Source: Kalaharituber pfeilii
Taxonomy: Eukaryota > Ascomycota > Pezizomycetes > Pezizales > Pezizaceae
Length of the DNA stretch: 64,000 nt
Direction of reading: 5' to 3'
NCBI GenBank assembly: GCA_015179045.1
Contig: WHUZ01000018.1
Location: 372,001 to 436,000, forward strand
Part shown: one piece after another, positions 10,660-21,313 of the stretch
Numbering within the stretch: the first letter of the stretch is position 1
Layout: every line of letters starts with the position of its first letter
Notes under the pieces: generated by a model
What the model was told of the DNA's origin: nothing
The model's database searches: none
The model's input: only the letters and a program-made list of their open reading frames with translations
Program-made: the position numbers and the translations under genes

Positions 10660-11611
10660 GTTCCAGCCTGGCCACGGACATTGTTGGGTCACGAACCGAC
10701 TAGGTTCCTGAGAAATACGTGGTGTTCCTGAGGAAAATCGTCTAGCCGCGAACATTCAGTCTAGACAGGAACATGAATGTACCTGGAGGTATCTATATAC
10801 TCGCTTATTACCAAAGGTCATAGTAAGCTATCACAACTATCTATGAGACAACAATGGTACTATATACATCAAGATCATCACTCTCCTCCACCTGATTAGT
10901 AGAATTACCACTATTGCCTTTATGACAACGATTTGAACATGTAACTTGTTGGCACATACATTTGCAACGAAGAGAAGTACATGATCTCTGACATAAACAT
11001 GAAGTATTCAATCCTGAGGCTTGCTTTCTAGTACGCTTTCTAGTCCTTGGCTTAGTTCTAGTACCTCTGCTGCTGCTGTTGGCAGTATGGCAGGGGTATA
11101 CTAACTACTCTATGTGGTAATACAACCAGCAAAACTAACACCCTTGGCACCAATACAAGCCGTGTTATTTTCACAATTATATATCTAGAAATGGCAGAGG
11201 ATTTTGGATATCTCTACCAGTGCAGGTATGGCCCTAAAATTTGTTTCAAATGTAAGAGAATTATCTATAGCAATCTAGTAATTTTCTAGAATTTTGGTTT
11301 TATTATTAGACTCTAGTATTTGCACTACTAGTCAGTAGAGCTTACCAGTAGCGATATGATAGTGGCGAGGAGGCAGGTAGCAACTTGTGTAGCGAGGCGA
11401 CAGTGGCAATATAGCAATGCAGTGGCAATGGGGCTGTGCTAGCGAGCAGTAACTGGTAGCAGTGTGTCAGCCTATACTTATCGCGCATACCATATGGAGG
11501 TACCTACTGGTACTTGTGCTGGGGCGTTGTTCCAGTCAGATCACGAATAGACCAGTTTATTCAGGGATCAGTCGGCTCGTGAACCAGCAATGTTCGTGGC
11601 CAGGCTAGAAC
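10660..11611. mobile_element. 0.95-kb TIR element with Cys-cluster relic
   Basis: Left end GTTCCAGCCTGGCCACGG (10660) matches the complement of the right end (11588-11611) at 22 of 24 positions; ATATAT lies on both sides. On the minus strand at about 10870-11080, after a basic stretch (KPRTRKRTRKQ), comes CLCQRSCTSLRCKCMCQQ and VTCSNRCHKG, a dense Cys/His cluster, then an acidic tail. Such clusters close some integrase-like transposase proteins (KRBA2-like); this comparison is from memory. The remaining transposase is absent. Confidence 0.5.
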
Positions 11612-11619
11612 ATATATAC

Positions 11620-12432
11620 AGACTGGCCTGCCCCGATGCAGGGGTATCGACAGGGACCGTAGACTAGCCTGCCCGGTTGCAGAGGTATCTACTAGCCGAA
11701 AAAATAAGTTCCGGACAAGGGATATATGCATATTATGCGCTATGCAGCATTTGCTCTAAACTAGCATATGTTTCGTATGCTTGACTGTGGATATCCATGA
11801 GACTAGTTCAATTTCGTGATAGATTGTCCAAATTCGCATACCAAATAGCCCAATATTGCTTTTATCAATAAAACAATATCTACAACAATGAAGATACCGA
11901 AATCAATATGCACTAACATCATTGAGAGTGCAGTTTCAAGAGTTTCACATATGCATCAGCTACAAATCTTGAAGTTGTGCTAAAGTGCAGATGAGAGTAC
12001 TGCCACTGGAAGGAGGTCACTACTGCTTGCTTTCACTGCTATTGCAGTGCTCTTCTGTAGCCTGTTCCAGACGCTTTTCCGGAAGCTTTTGTGGAGACTG
12101 TTCCGGAGGCTGTTTGAGTAGCTGTTTAAGAAGGTGTCGTTCTAGAGGTTGTTCCAGAGGCTACTTCAAAAGCCGTTTCGGAGGCCGTTTGAGCTCGAAC
12201 AGCTTCTCAAGCAGTATTTCAATGGCCCCTGGAACAGCCTTTAGAACAGCTCTTGGAATAGCCTTGGAAAAGCTTCTAGCAAAAGCTCTGAAGAGCAGTC
12301 TTGAAATCTTAGGCCCTATTAGAACAGTAAGTTTTGATCATTATAATGCCTGAACCTATGCTTATCATGGTTGCCTACAGTGCCATTTTTATATTCCTAG
12401 TAGAGGGCTTATATCTATTTTCCTTGTTCTGA

Positions 12433-12466
<34 letters not shown>

Positions 12467-12826
12467 TCATTACTCGCTTGCCGCCCTAGGGGCTATGGCG
12501 AAGTCTTGTTCTGATATGTAGGTATATGACTGTTGGTATTGCAAGTCCTAAATTCATTATGTCAGCTGTCCAGATAATTCTGATATAATAAAATAGGACG
12601 CTATCTACGAAATTTGGACTGGTCTCATAAACATCCACAGCTAAGTATACGAAAATATGCTAATTTATGCCAACTACTGCATAATGCATAATATGCGTTT
12701 ATCCCCTGTCCGGATACTTATTTTTTCGGCTAGTAGATACCTCTGCAACCGGGCAGGCTAGTCTACAGTCCCCTGTCGATACCCCTGCATCGGGGCAGGC
12801 CAGACTGGCCTGCCCGGAGAGGTCCC
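11620..12826. mobile_element. Non-autonomous long-TIR element, copy 2 (inverted)
   Basis: It has the same terminal blocks as copy 1: CCCCGATGCAGGGGTATCG and TACTAGCCGAAAAAATAAG near 11630-11710, and complements near 12660-12826 ending in GGAGAGGTCCC. Interior parts match copy 1 in reverse, including MQMRVLPLE in the small frame at 11985. The right half is nearly identical to the reverse complement of 4764-5281, including the nested poly(A) tail (12435-12504) with TSD CTTGTTCTGATA (12423-12434 and 12505-12516). Confidence 0.65.
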
Positions 12827-12976
12827 GGAACCGGCCTGATTGGCCTGGACCAGCCTGATTCGCCTGATTGTTTCAGGCCGCCTGGGCCGGTCCAGGTGGC
12901 CCTCAAGGCCCAGAATTTCACGGTCCAGGCCAGTCCAGGCCTTCTGTTGGCCTGGCCTGTTGGAGTCATTGCCTGC
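12827..12976. mobile_element. Truncated right end of the GGCCTG-rich hAT-like MITE
   Basis: GGCCTGATTGGCCTGG and related units lead to GGCCTGGCCTGTTGGAGTC and ATTG, matching the right end of the complete element at 54721-55318 (GGCCTGTTGGATTCATTG). The left end is missing; the fragment abuts the long-TIR element directly. Confidence 0.6.
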
Positions 12977-13044
12977 ATTACTAGAGGGTTGTGGGTCCCA
13001 CGGTGTGTTTGGTGACTTAGTTTCCTTATTTTCCTTATTTCCTA

Positions 13045-13108
13045 TGCATTAATCTCGCCATAGCCCGTAGGGCGGCATGTGAGTAATGTTATAAAAAAAA
13101 AAAAAATA
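13045..13108 (+). repeat. LINE 3' tail, family 1
   Basis: CTCGCCATAGCCCGTAGGGC, GGCATGTGAGTAATGTTATA and about 14 A. A short T-rich 3' UTR precedes it; no coding sequence remains. Confidence 0.65.
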
Positions 13109-13482
13109 AATATAATCAAAAAAGTTTCAATGTGGCAGCTGATCCTCAGCTTGTTTCGAGTGTTAGATAGACCTAGAGGCGGAAGAAGGAAGCTTCGGCC
13201 GAGAGTCAGGTTATGATGATCCATAACATGCACACTTTTGACCGCACTGGATTCATAAAGGTCTGCAATGCTGGCCAACTCGCCTATGGCTCGAGCAAGT
13301 TTAACAATATCTGCGGGTTTCAGTATCGGTCATGTCGGAGTGCGGATGGATCAGGTCCGTGTGCACACGTACCTGTGCCCGTGACCTGAACCTCAGATAA
13401 AAAGGACGGCTTCTAGTACTCCCCACGTTATGTCGTGAGGTATTGTCCGAGGGTAACTAGAAATTGAAAATGAAGGGCCGGT

Positions 13483-13850
13483 TTTATATTTATATTTATT
13501 TATTTCATTTAATTAGTCGTACAGCGCCCTGAGGACCTAGCGAGAACACCTGGGAACTACGGCGACATCACTTTAAATGAATGAAGAAATAACGTAACGT
13601 AGTCATACAACAGTAATGGAAAACCCCGCCGCCCTCATTAAGCTTTCGAATTCACCTACGAATTACCATTCCATCTACCTCACTGGTGGATACGCCCCAT
13701 CCTCATCGCCTGCTGGGGGTTCCCCTAACGCTTGTATATTCCTGGCCATCTCTCCTTTGGCACCCCGCATTTTTCCAAGATGTGTGCTGCTGTTTCCTCG
13801 ACCCTTTCCGCACCAGCATGGTCTGTTATGGATGGCACTGTGATTGATTA
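13483..13850 (-). pseudogene. LINE 3' end with zinc-knuckle relic (third tail type)
   Basis: On the minus strand, PCWCG and, after a frame change, VEETAAHILEKCG (about 13770-13835) reconstruct a CxCG..ETxxHxxxxC knuckle. The 3' part ends in GGGCGCTGTACGAC and AAATAAATAAATATAAATA, a tail different from families 1 and 2. Frameshifted and truncated. Confidence 0.55.
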
Positions 13851-15796
13851 CGGGTAAATACGATTAGATGATTTTGGAGAGCTAGAGAAACCCAGAGGAG
13901 GAAGGGTGCAAATCACAGATACAGCGTAGGAATGTAGTGGTTGGTAGGTGTAACGTACCAATCCGCCATAAAATTGATTTTGTTCAGATATGTTGCAGCA
14001 CACGCATCATTTACAAGGCTTGGCCAACAATATTACCTAAGTAGGTGGTTCTAAGTACCGAAGGTGGAGGAGATATTATCGCTGAATGTATATATGGAAT
14101 ACCTGGGACGTTACGGTACCTCCACCGCAGCAAAATTGAACTTGGTCGTTTTGTCGCTTCTGGTACCCGGTGCTATCTCGGTACTGCCAAGCCAATATCC
14201 AGCCTCATTGCCTAAATTAAGCAACCAGAGCAAGGAGCACATCATGAAACTGCCAATCGCACGCAAACACTACAATCACAAAGTCACTCTCCCGCATACC
14301 AACTACCGTACCGTTTTCATATATACGTTTCAAGTATCATCTAGCCTCTGTGTAGCCAATCGCAACACCGTCGCAAGCTAGCTTCCCGAAATCGCACACA
14401 TGTATTTCAACGAGCCCAATCACGTTCAACACTGGGACGCCAAGGTGAACTCTGAAACGGGTGATCGGCATTGTGGCGTTGATGCGCGTGGCTGTAGATT
14501 CTGGTACCTTGCAGCTGAGAGTTTGAAACGTTTCTCATGGGACAAGATTGTATTGTAGCTTCGCACCTTAGGGAAGCGAATCTACTCCAGAGATGAACTC
14601 GATGCGATACCAGATTTTGACTTGACAAAAAAAAGAAAAAAAACTGAAACATGTATGATAACCCGTATTGGGACTGGATCCCCGCACTTGAACGTAACGG
14701 CTCGCTTCATCTTCTAGAGCCGACGCTGCTGTGGTCCATCCTAATTCGCCCAGGCTTACAGTCTAGCCCACCCCCCCAGTAATAGATATCCTTTTTCATT
14801 TTTCGCTTTCATTGTCATGTGGAAGTGAACGTGAGGGACGAATCAATTCAGATTGAACGGGGCATTGAGACGTTCTTGAGACTTGGGATGTGCAGATGTG
14901 CAGTTAGCATTGTCTGTTTTTTGTTTTTTTGCGATCAGCACGTGTCTCTCTCTAACTACTTCTAAGTTATGTCAAAGAAGGGCGACGCAATTCATATGAA
15001 GAGAAGCCATATATACCCACTTGTTCGCCCTGCCTACCCCCCCCTCCTCGGTAACTGCAGAAGCTAATTTCATTAACCTTCTCTTGAGAGTGTTTACATC
15101 GCTCTTTTTATATCTTTTCTTTTCAAACGCTGGGGGATATCGATTATTCACAACCGTCTTTTTCCCTTTGTATTTTTTTCCCTTTTGGATTCAGTTCTTC
15201 ACATCACGAAACCGTCGTTTAGCTAGCAGCCTGCGGCTCCGAAACAACAGCTTTGACAGCAACAAACATACCTACACGACGACGACAGAGTCGAATATTT
15301 CATATTTTATATCGAATCGAGCGAGATCTATCCAAGACACAGCATCGGACTGGATCTTACTGTCATTTTTCAAATTTTGACGAATAAACTTAGGTCCCGC
15401 GGGTCGCCGGGGCGTTCCGTTTTCTCACTCCTCTAAAGCATTACAACTTAACGAGATTTACGACACATTTCACGAAAAGAAACACTGTTTCCCTATTCTT
15501 CAATACGGTCCTTGGCTGGGTACCATCGCATATTTCTTGGTGTCAATAAACTAGTAGTACTTATATATTATACTATATTATACCTTATCTTGCATTTTCT
15601 GTTTCTTATTGGGGATACATTTAGAACTCGGGCAACGGGGGAGCTTGTTTGTTTGAATTTTTTCTTGTTTTCTTTTCTGGTTTCTTTGTTTCCTTGCCCA
15701 AGGGTCGCTCACTTATCGAAAAGCGATAATCGGGTAATCCTTCATCAACTACCCTTTTTTCACTCCCTCATCAATCCGACCAAACAAATAACCACA
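13851..15796. other. Intergenic region and long leader of the TM-protein gene
   Basis: No supported gene up to about 14900. From about 15020 the sequence is rich in T and pyrimidines (CTTTTTATATCTTTTC at about 15105; several T/C runs to 15770), as in ascomycete promoters and 5' leaders. The ATG-containing frames at 15021 and 15512 lie in this leader; the one at 15512 is continuous with the downstream gene but is T-rich and unconvincing as protein. Confidence 0.45.
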
Positions 15797-16858
15797 ATGC
15801 ACACCCGCCAGCTCACCAACCCCAGTCCAATCCCTCCCTCCTCTGATTCCAGCGCCGGTAGCTCCACCCCCGCCCGCTACAAACAAGGCCACAAAGTCTA
15901 TTACATGCCCCCTCCGCGAGCACCTACCTCGACCTTCCAGCACGGCCGTCCTCGCCCCACCAACCCGGTCCCTATCTACTCGCATACAAACAACTCTTAC
16001 TCCCCCAATGCTCCAGCCGTGGCACATAGCCCTCCTCAAAAGCACTCCCACCCCTTCATCTCCAGCTCTTCCCGCGCCCGCTCCAACTCGAATTCCTCCT
16101 CCACATCCACACTCGTCGGTGCGAGCAGCCGATCCCGGTCGCAGTCCCCATCCCGGGGAGAAGAAGACTTGTCAAAGGCCCCGGGGGTGCCCACGTCCCG
16201 ATACATCCACATGCTGCTCTCCCTTGACACGATCTCGAAACTGTACAATCTCCTCGCCGCTTTCTCGACGTGGATCCTCCTCGCCGGCTACGTGCTGCTT
16301 CCGGGGACCTTCGTATCGCTCCAGAACCTTCCAGATGACCCTCCGCCCTCCGTGGACCCAGCCTCCGCGGAGAAACCCGATGCCGCAGAGACTATCAAGC
16401 GGTGGCTGCTGACGCAGATCCGCAACACGCCGCTGCTGTACCTGGCAACGTTCTGCACGGCCGTCGGCGCGCTCGGCATGCTGGCGCTGTGGTTCCGCTG
16501 GCGCAAGAATTACGTCTGGATCATCAACCGGATATTCATCCCCGGAACGCTGAACTCGCTAGCGGGGGTCATCTCCACAGTCGTAAACGTCCAAACCGCG
16601 CAGGATGGGAAGTGGAGTTTGACGGCCGTGGTGAGCGTCACGGTGACGGCGGTCTCGACGGTCGTGAACGGGACGCTCTGGGTGGTGTATAGCCAGTGGG
16701 CGCTGAGGAAGGTGCAGGAGATGCATGCGAGAGATTACTTTGGGGGCTATCCGGGGGACGGGGACGTAGAAAAAGGAAAGGATGGGAAGGAGCGGAAGGG
16801 GAAGATGGAGTTGGGGGAGAGCGGAGAGTTGGTAGAGGTCCAAGGGGGTAGAGACTAA
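15797..16858 (+). CDS. Four-TM membrane protein with disordered N-terminus
   Basis: A 353-residue protein of unknown function. I start it at ATG 15797, which has a good fungal context (ACCACAATGC), rather than at the upstream in-frame position 15512 in the pyrimidine-rich leader. Residues 1-130 are Ser/Pro/Arg-rich and probably disordered (SRSRSQSPSRGEED near 111-124). Hydrophobic segments lie at about 150-175, 212-234, 243-265 and 274-301, with basic loops such as FRWRKN after the second. The C-terminal 50 residues are charged (Lys/Glu/Gly). No signal peptide and no introns are apparent. It looks like an intact conserved fungal integral membrane protein, but I do not recognise the family. 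The downstream neighbour is a satellite array. Confidence 0.8.
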   Translation: MHTRQLTNPSPIPPSSDSSAGSSTPARYKQGHKVYYMPPPRAPTSTFQHGRPRPTNPVPIYSHTNNSYSPNAPAVAHSPPQKHSHPFISSSSRARSNSNSSSTSTLVGASSRSRSQSPSRGEEDLSKAPGVPTSRYIHMLLSLDTISKLYNLLAAFSTWILLAGYVLLPGTFVSLQNLPDDPPPSVDPASAEKPDAAETIKRWLLTQIRNTPLLYLATFCTAVGALGMLALWFRWRKNYVWIINRIFIPGTLNSLAGVISTVVNVQTAQDGKWSLTAVVSVTVTAVSTVVNGTLWVVYSQWALRKVQEMHARDYFGGYPGDGDVEKGKDGKERKGKMELGESGELVEVQGGRD

Positions 16859-17295
16859 GAGGAAGTAATTATTTCAAGGATGGTAATGGAATTAGAAAAA
16901 GCTACTGCTCAAAATTGCAATGGTAGGGGCTTTTGGTAGGGTATATTTTATTGTGGGTTTAATATGGTGACCGCATAATGGGATGGTGTGGTGTTTTCGG
17001 TAATGTATCGTATAGGGGAAAACAGGTATTGTTTTCTAGTGTTTTTACTTAATTCCTTTTTTTACTTTTTGCATGTTCTTATTTTTTACTCCACAGGCCG
17101 GATCCCACGGAAAATTGGAATAGGACATAGTTAGTTTTTACATAAGTATTATTCCCTTGTGGGTTGGAGTGGAGGGCATATCTACCCATTCATATACGTA
17201 TAAACTTGTTTTTTTTTTTCCCCTAGCCTATAGGAATAGATTAATTCGTTATTGTTCTTATTTCTGCATGTTTTATTTTTCATTTTTGTATAGCA
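16859..17295. other. 3' flank of TM gene and degenerate satellite unit
   Basis: AT-rich sequence after the stop. From about 17095 it contains a diverged satellite unit (ACAGGCCGGATCCCACGG, then CATACGTATAAACTTG and CCCCTAGCCTATAG) leading into the array. No gene. Confidence 0.6.
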
Positions 17296-20200
17296 CATAA
17301 GTCTGAGAAATCGCTTGGATCACACCCGGTGGTGGTGGTAGTACTACATATATATACCTCTTGCCCCCCCTACCCCCCCCCCCCCTTTTTTTTTTTTTTT
17401 TTCCGCAATGCATTGCAGGTGGTATTATTCCTTCAAAGTGGAGAAGCAACAATACACAAATACTATACACATAAACTTATTTATCTCCCCCTAGCTATAG
17501 AATAAATAAACTCATTCTTATAATATTCTACTTTTATTTTATATATAGCACATGGGTCTGGAGAATCGAGTCGAATCAGACCCACTAGTAGTAGTAGTAG
17601 TAGTACTACATATATATACCTCTTGCCCCCCCACCCCTCCCTCTTTTTTTTTTTTTTTTTTCATTTTCTATTGCATTGCAAGTGGTATGTATTCCTTCAA
17701 AGTGGAGAAGAAACAATATACAAATCCCATACACATAAGCTTATTTACTTCCCCCTTACTCTATATAGCTATAGCTATAGCTTAAACTCATTCTTATAAT
17801 ATTTTACTTTTATTTTTATATAGCACATAAGTCTGAGGAGTCGAGTCGAATCAGACCCGGTGGTAGTAGTATTACATATATATACCTCTTGCCCCCCCAC
17901 CCCTCCCCCTTTTTTTTCATTTTTTTTTCATTGCATTGCAAGTAGTATTATTCTCTTGTGGGCTGAGGGGAGGTACATATACACAAATCCCATACACATA
18001 AACTTATTTATTTTCCCAAGCTACATATAGCTATACCTATAGCTTAAACTCATTCCTATAATATTTTACTTTGATTTTTATATAGCACATGGGTCTGAGG
18101 AATCGAGTCGAATTAGACCCGGTGGTGGTAGTAGTAGTACTACATATATATACCTCTTGCCCCCCCCTATTTTTTTTTTTTTTTTTTGCATTGTATTACA
18201 ATGCAAGTAGTATTATTCCTTCAAAGTGGAGAAGAAATAATACACAAATACCATACACATAAACTTATTTATTTCCCCCTAGCCATACCATAGCTATAGC
18301 TATAGAATAAATAAACTCATTCTTGTAATATCTTACTTGTATTTTTATATAGCACATAGGGTCTGAGGAGTCGAGTCGAATCAGACCCGGTGGTGGTAGT
18401 AGTACTACATATATATACCTCTTGCCCCCCACCCCTCCCCCTTTTTCTTTTTTTTCTTTTTGCAATGCATTGCAAGTAGTATGTATTCCTTCAAAGTGGA
18501 GAAGAAACAATACACAAATCCCATACATATAAACTTATTTATTTCCCCAAGCTACATATAGCTATAGCTATAGCTTAAACTCATTCTTGTAATATTTTAC
18601 TTGTAGTTTTATATAGCATATGGGTCTGAGAAATCGCTTGGATCACACCCGGTGGTGGTGGTACTACATAATTATATACCTTGAACTTTTTTTGCAATGC
18701 ACAGCAAGTACTATATATTCCTTCAAAGTGGAGCAGAAACATATACACAAATACCATACATATAAACTTATTTATTTCCCCCTAGCCATACTATAGATAT
18801 AGCTATAGATTAAATAAACCCATTCTTGTAATATTTTACTTTTATTTTTACATAGCATATGGGTCTGAGAAATCGCTTGAATCACACCCGGTGGTGGTAG
18901 TAGTACTACATATATATACCTCTTGCCCCCCTCCCCCCCTCCCCCCCCCCTTTTTTTTTTTTTTTTTTCTTGCAATGCATTGTAAGTAGTATGTATTCCT
19001 TTGTGAGCGCGCATATACACAAATCCCATACACATAAACTTATTTATTCCCCCCTAGCCATACCATCGCTATAGCTATAGATTAAATAAACTCATTCTTA
19101 TAATATTTTACTTTTATTTTTTATATAGCATATAAGTCTCAGGAATTGCTCGGATCGCAACTGGTGGTGGTGGTAGTACTACATATATACCTCTTGCCCC
19201 CCCACCCCTCCCCCTTTTTTTTTTTTTTTTTTCCATTTTCTATTGCATTGCAAGTGGTATATATTCCTTCAAAGTGGAGAAGCAACAATACACAAATCCC
19301 ATATATATAAACTTATTTACTTCCCCTAGCTACATAAAGCTATATCTATAGATTAAATAAACTCATTCTTATAATATTTTACTTGTATTTTTATATAGCA
19401 CATGAGTCTGAGAAATCGCTTGGATCACAACCAGTGGTACTGGTGGTAGTACTACATAATTATATACCTCTTGCCCCCCCTCCCCCCTCCTTTTTTTTTT
19501 TTTTTTTTTCTTGCAATGCATTGTAAGTGGTATTATTCTCTCGTGGGCTGAGGGGATGCACATATACCTAAATCCTATAAGCATAAACTTATTTATTTTC
19601 CCAAGCTACATATAGCTATAGCTATAGCTTAAACTCATTCTTGAAATATTTTACTTTGACTTTTATACCACATGGGTCTGGAGAATCGAGTCGAATCACA
19701 ACCAGTGGTAGTAGTACTATATATATATACCTCTTGCTCCCCTCCTTTTCCATTTTTTTTTTTTTTATTTACAATACATTGCAAGTAGTATATATTTCTT
19801 CAAAGTGGAGAAGAAACAATACACAAATACCATACATATAAACTTATTTATTTCCCCCTAGCTATAGCTTAAACTCATTCTTGTAATATTTTACTTTGAT
19901 TTTTATATAGCACATGGGTCTGAGGAATCGAGTCGAATCACAACCAGTAGTAGTAGTAGTACTACATATATATACCTCTTGCCCCCCACCCCTCCCCCTT
20001 TTTTTTTTTTTTTTTTTTTGTAATGTATTGCAAGTGGTATGTATTCCTTTGAAGTGGAGATGGAACCTATACACAAATACGATATGCATAAACTTATTTA
20101 TTCCCCCTAGCCATACCATAGCTATAGCTATAGAATAAATAAACTCATTCTTATAATATTTTACTTTTACTTTATATAGCACATAAGTCTGAGAAATCGC

Positions 20201-20465
20201 TTGGATCACAACCAGCAGTAGTAGTAGTACTACATATATATACCTCTTGCCCCCCCCCCCCCCCCCACCCCTCCCCATTTTTTTTTTTTTTTTTTCATTG
20301 CATTACAAGTAGTATGTATTCCTTCAAAGTGGAGAAGAAACAATACACAAATCCCATACATATAAACTTATTTACTTCCCCTAGCCATACCATAGCTATA
20401 GCTATAGCTTAAAACTCATTATCATTTCATCGTTCCATGTTTTTATTTTTGCACGTTTACATAGT
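17296..20465. repeat. Twelve-copy satellite, unit about 262 bp
   Basis: The anchor CATGGGTCTGAG/CATAAGTCTGAG recurs at about 17296, 17551, 17826, 18088, 18355, 18618, 18856, 19129, 19401, 19671, 19913 and 20182; spacings are 238-275 bp. Each unit has the same order: anchor, GGT/AGT trinucleotide run, ACATATATATACC, a C-run then T-run, TGCAATGCATTGCA palindrome, TTCAAAGTGGAGAAG, CATAAACTTATTTA, TATAGCTATAGCTATAG. Two subtypes differ after the anchor (AATCGCTTGGATCACA and AATCGAGTCGAATCAG). Degenerate units flank both ends. Open frames in it are repeat by-products. Confidence 0.9.
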
Positions 20466-21022
20466 TTATAGGCCAGGGAATTGGAATGGATCATAGCTGA
20501 CAGTGGTAGGCGCTGCGTATATATATATATGATATCTCTTGGGCCACTTTTTTTTTTTTCATTTTCATTTTTTTTTTTTTCACACAACTACATATAGTTC
20601 AACTCATTAGAGTACTGTCTTTTCTTTCCACGAAAAAACACGCACATACACACACACACACACACACAAGAAAAAAAGAAAAAAAAAAGAAAAAAGAGAA
20701 AATGGAAACCTGTATATCGATATAGAGTATATATGCAAAAATTAATTTCCGTTAAAAAGAAAAAGGAGGAGAGAGAGAAAACAAAACGAAAAGAAAACAT
20801 CATACCAATTTCAACAACAAACAATAACAATAAGTATATCTAGCTCATTCAAGTAGTTCAAAAAAATTGTCTTTTCGTTTCCACCCCCCCAATTTAATTC
20901 TCATAACCCATGCATAAACATAACTCACTCAAATGGCACAAAAGTTAGCATGAAAAACCCAAAAAGAATCAGTTTACCCTAGAAACCCAGTAAAACCAAT
21001 TTCCAACCTAACCCCCCTCTCT
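20466..21022. other. Low-complexity flank and 3' end of the F-box gene
   Basis: A degenerate satellite unit, a (CA)n run (about 20646-20668), A-rich sequence, then T-poor sequence up to the stop codon of the minus-strand F-box gene. No gene. Confidence 0.6.
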
Positions 21023-21270
21023 TTATAACGTTGCCCACACCGCATACTCACCCGCTACCCCGGGTCTACCACCTATTCCAAATTTCCCATACTCAACTCC
21101 CTTCTTCGTCTTTCCCCCCTCCAATTTCCTCTTCCCATCCCACGGCAACCCCTTCGACTGCAGAACATCCACCAACCAATCCTGCACCGCGACAGGCAGC
21201 GCATACGTCTCCACATACCACGCCGTCGCTCTCTTTCTTCTCGCTCTCTCAATCTCCCAGGCCGCCAGCA

Positions 21271-21313
<43 letters not shown>

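Noticed and set aside
17296..20465. CRISPR-like or coding array
   Set aside because: Units are contiguous, about 262 bp, lack repeat-spacer structure, and their frames are produced by homopolymers; the genome is eukaryotic.
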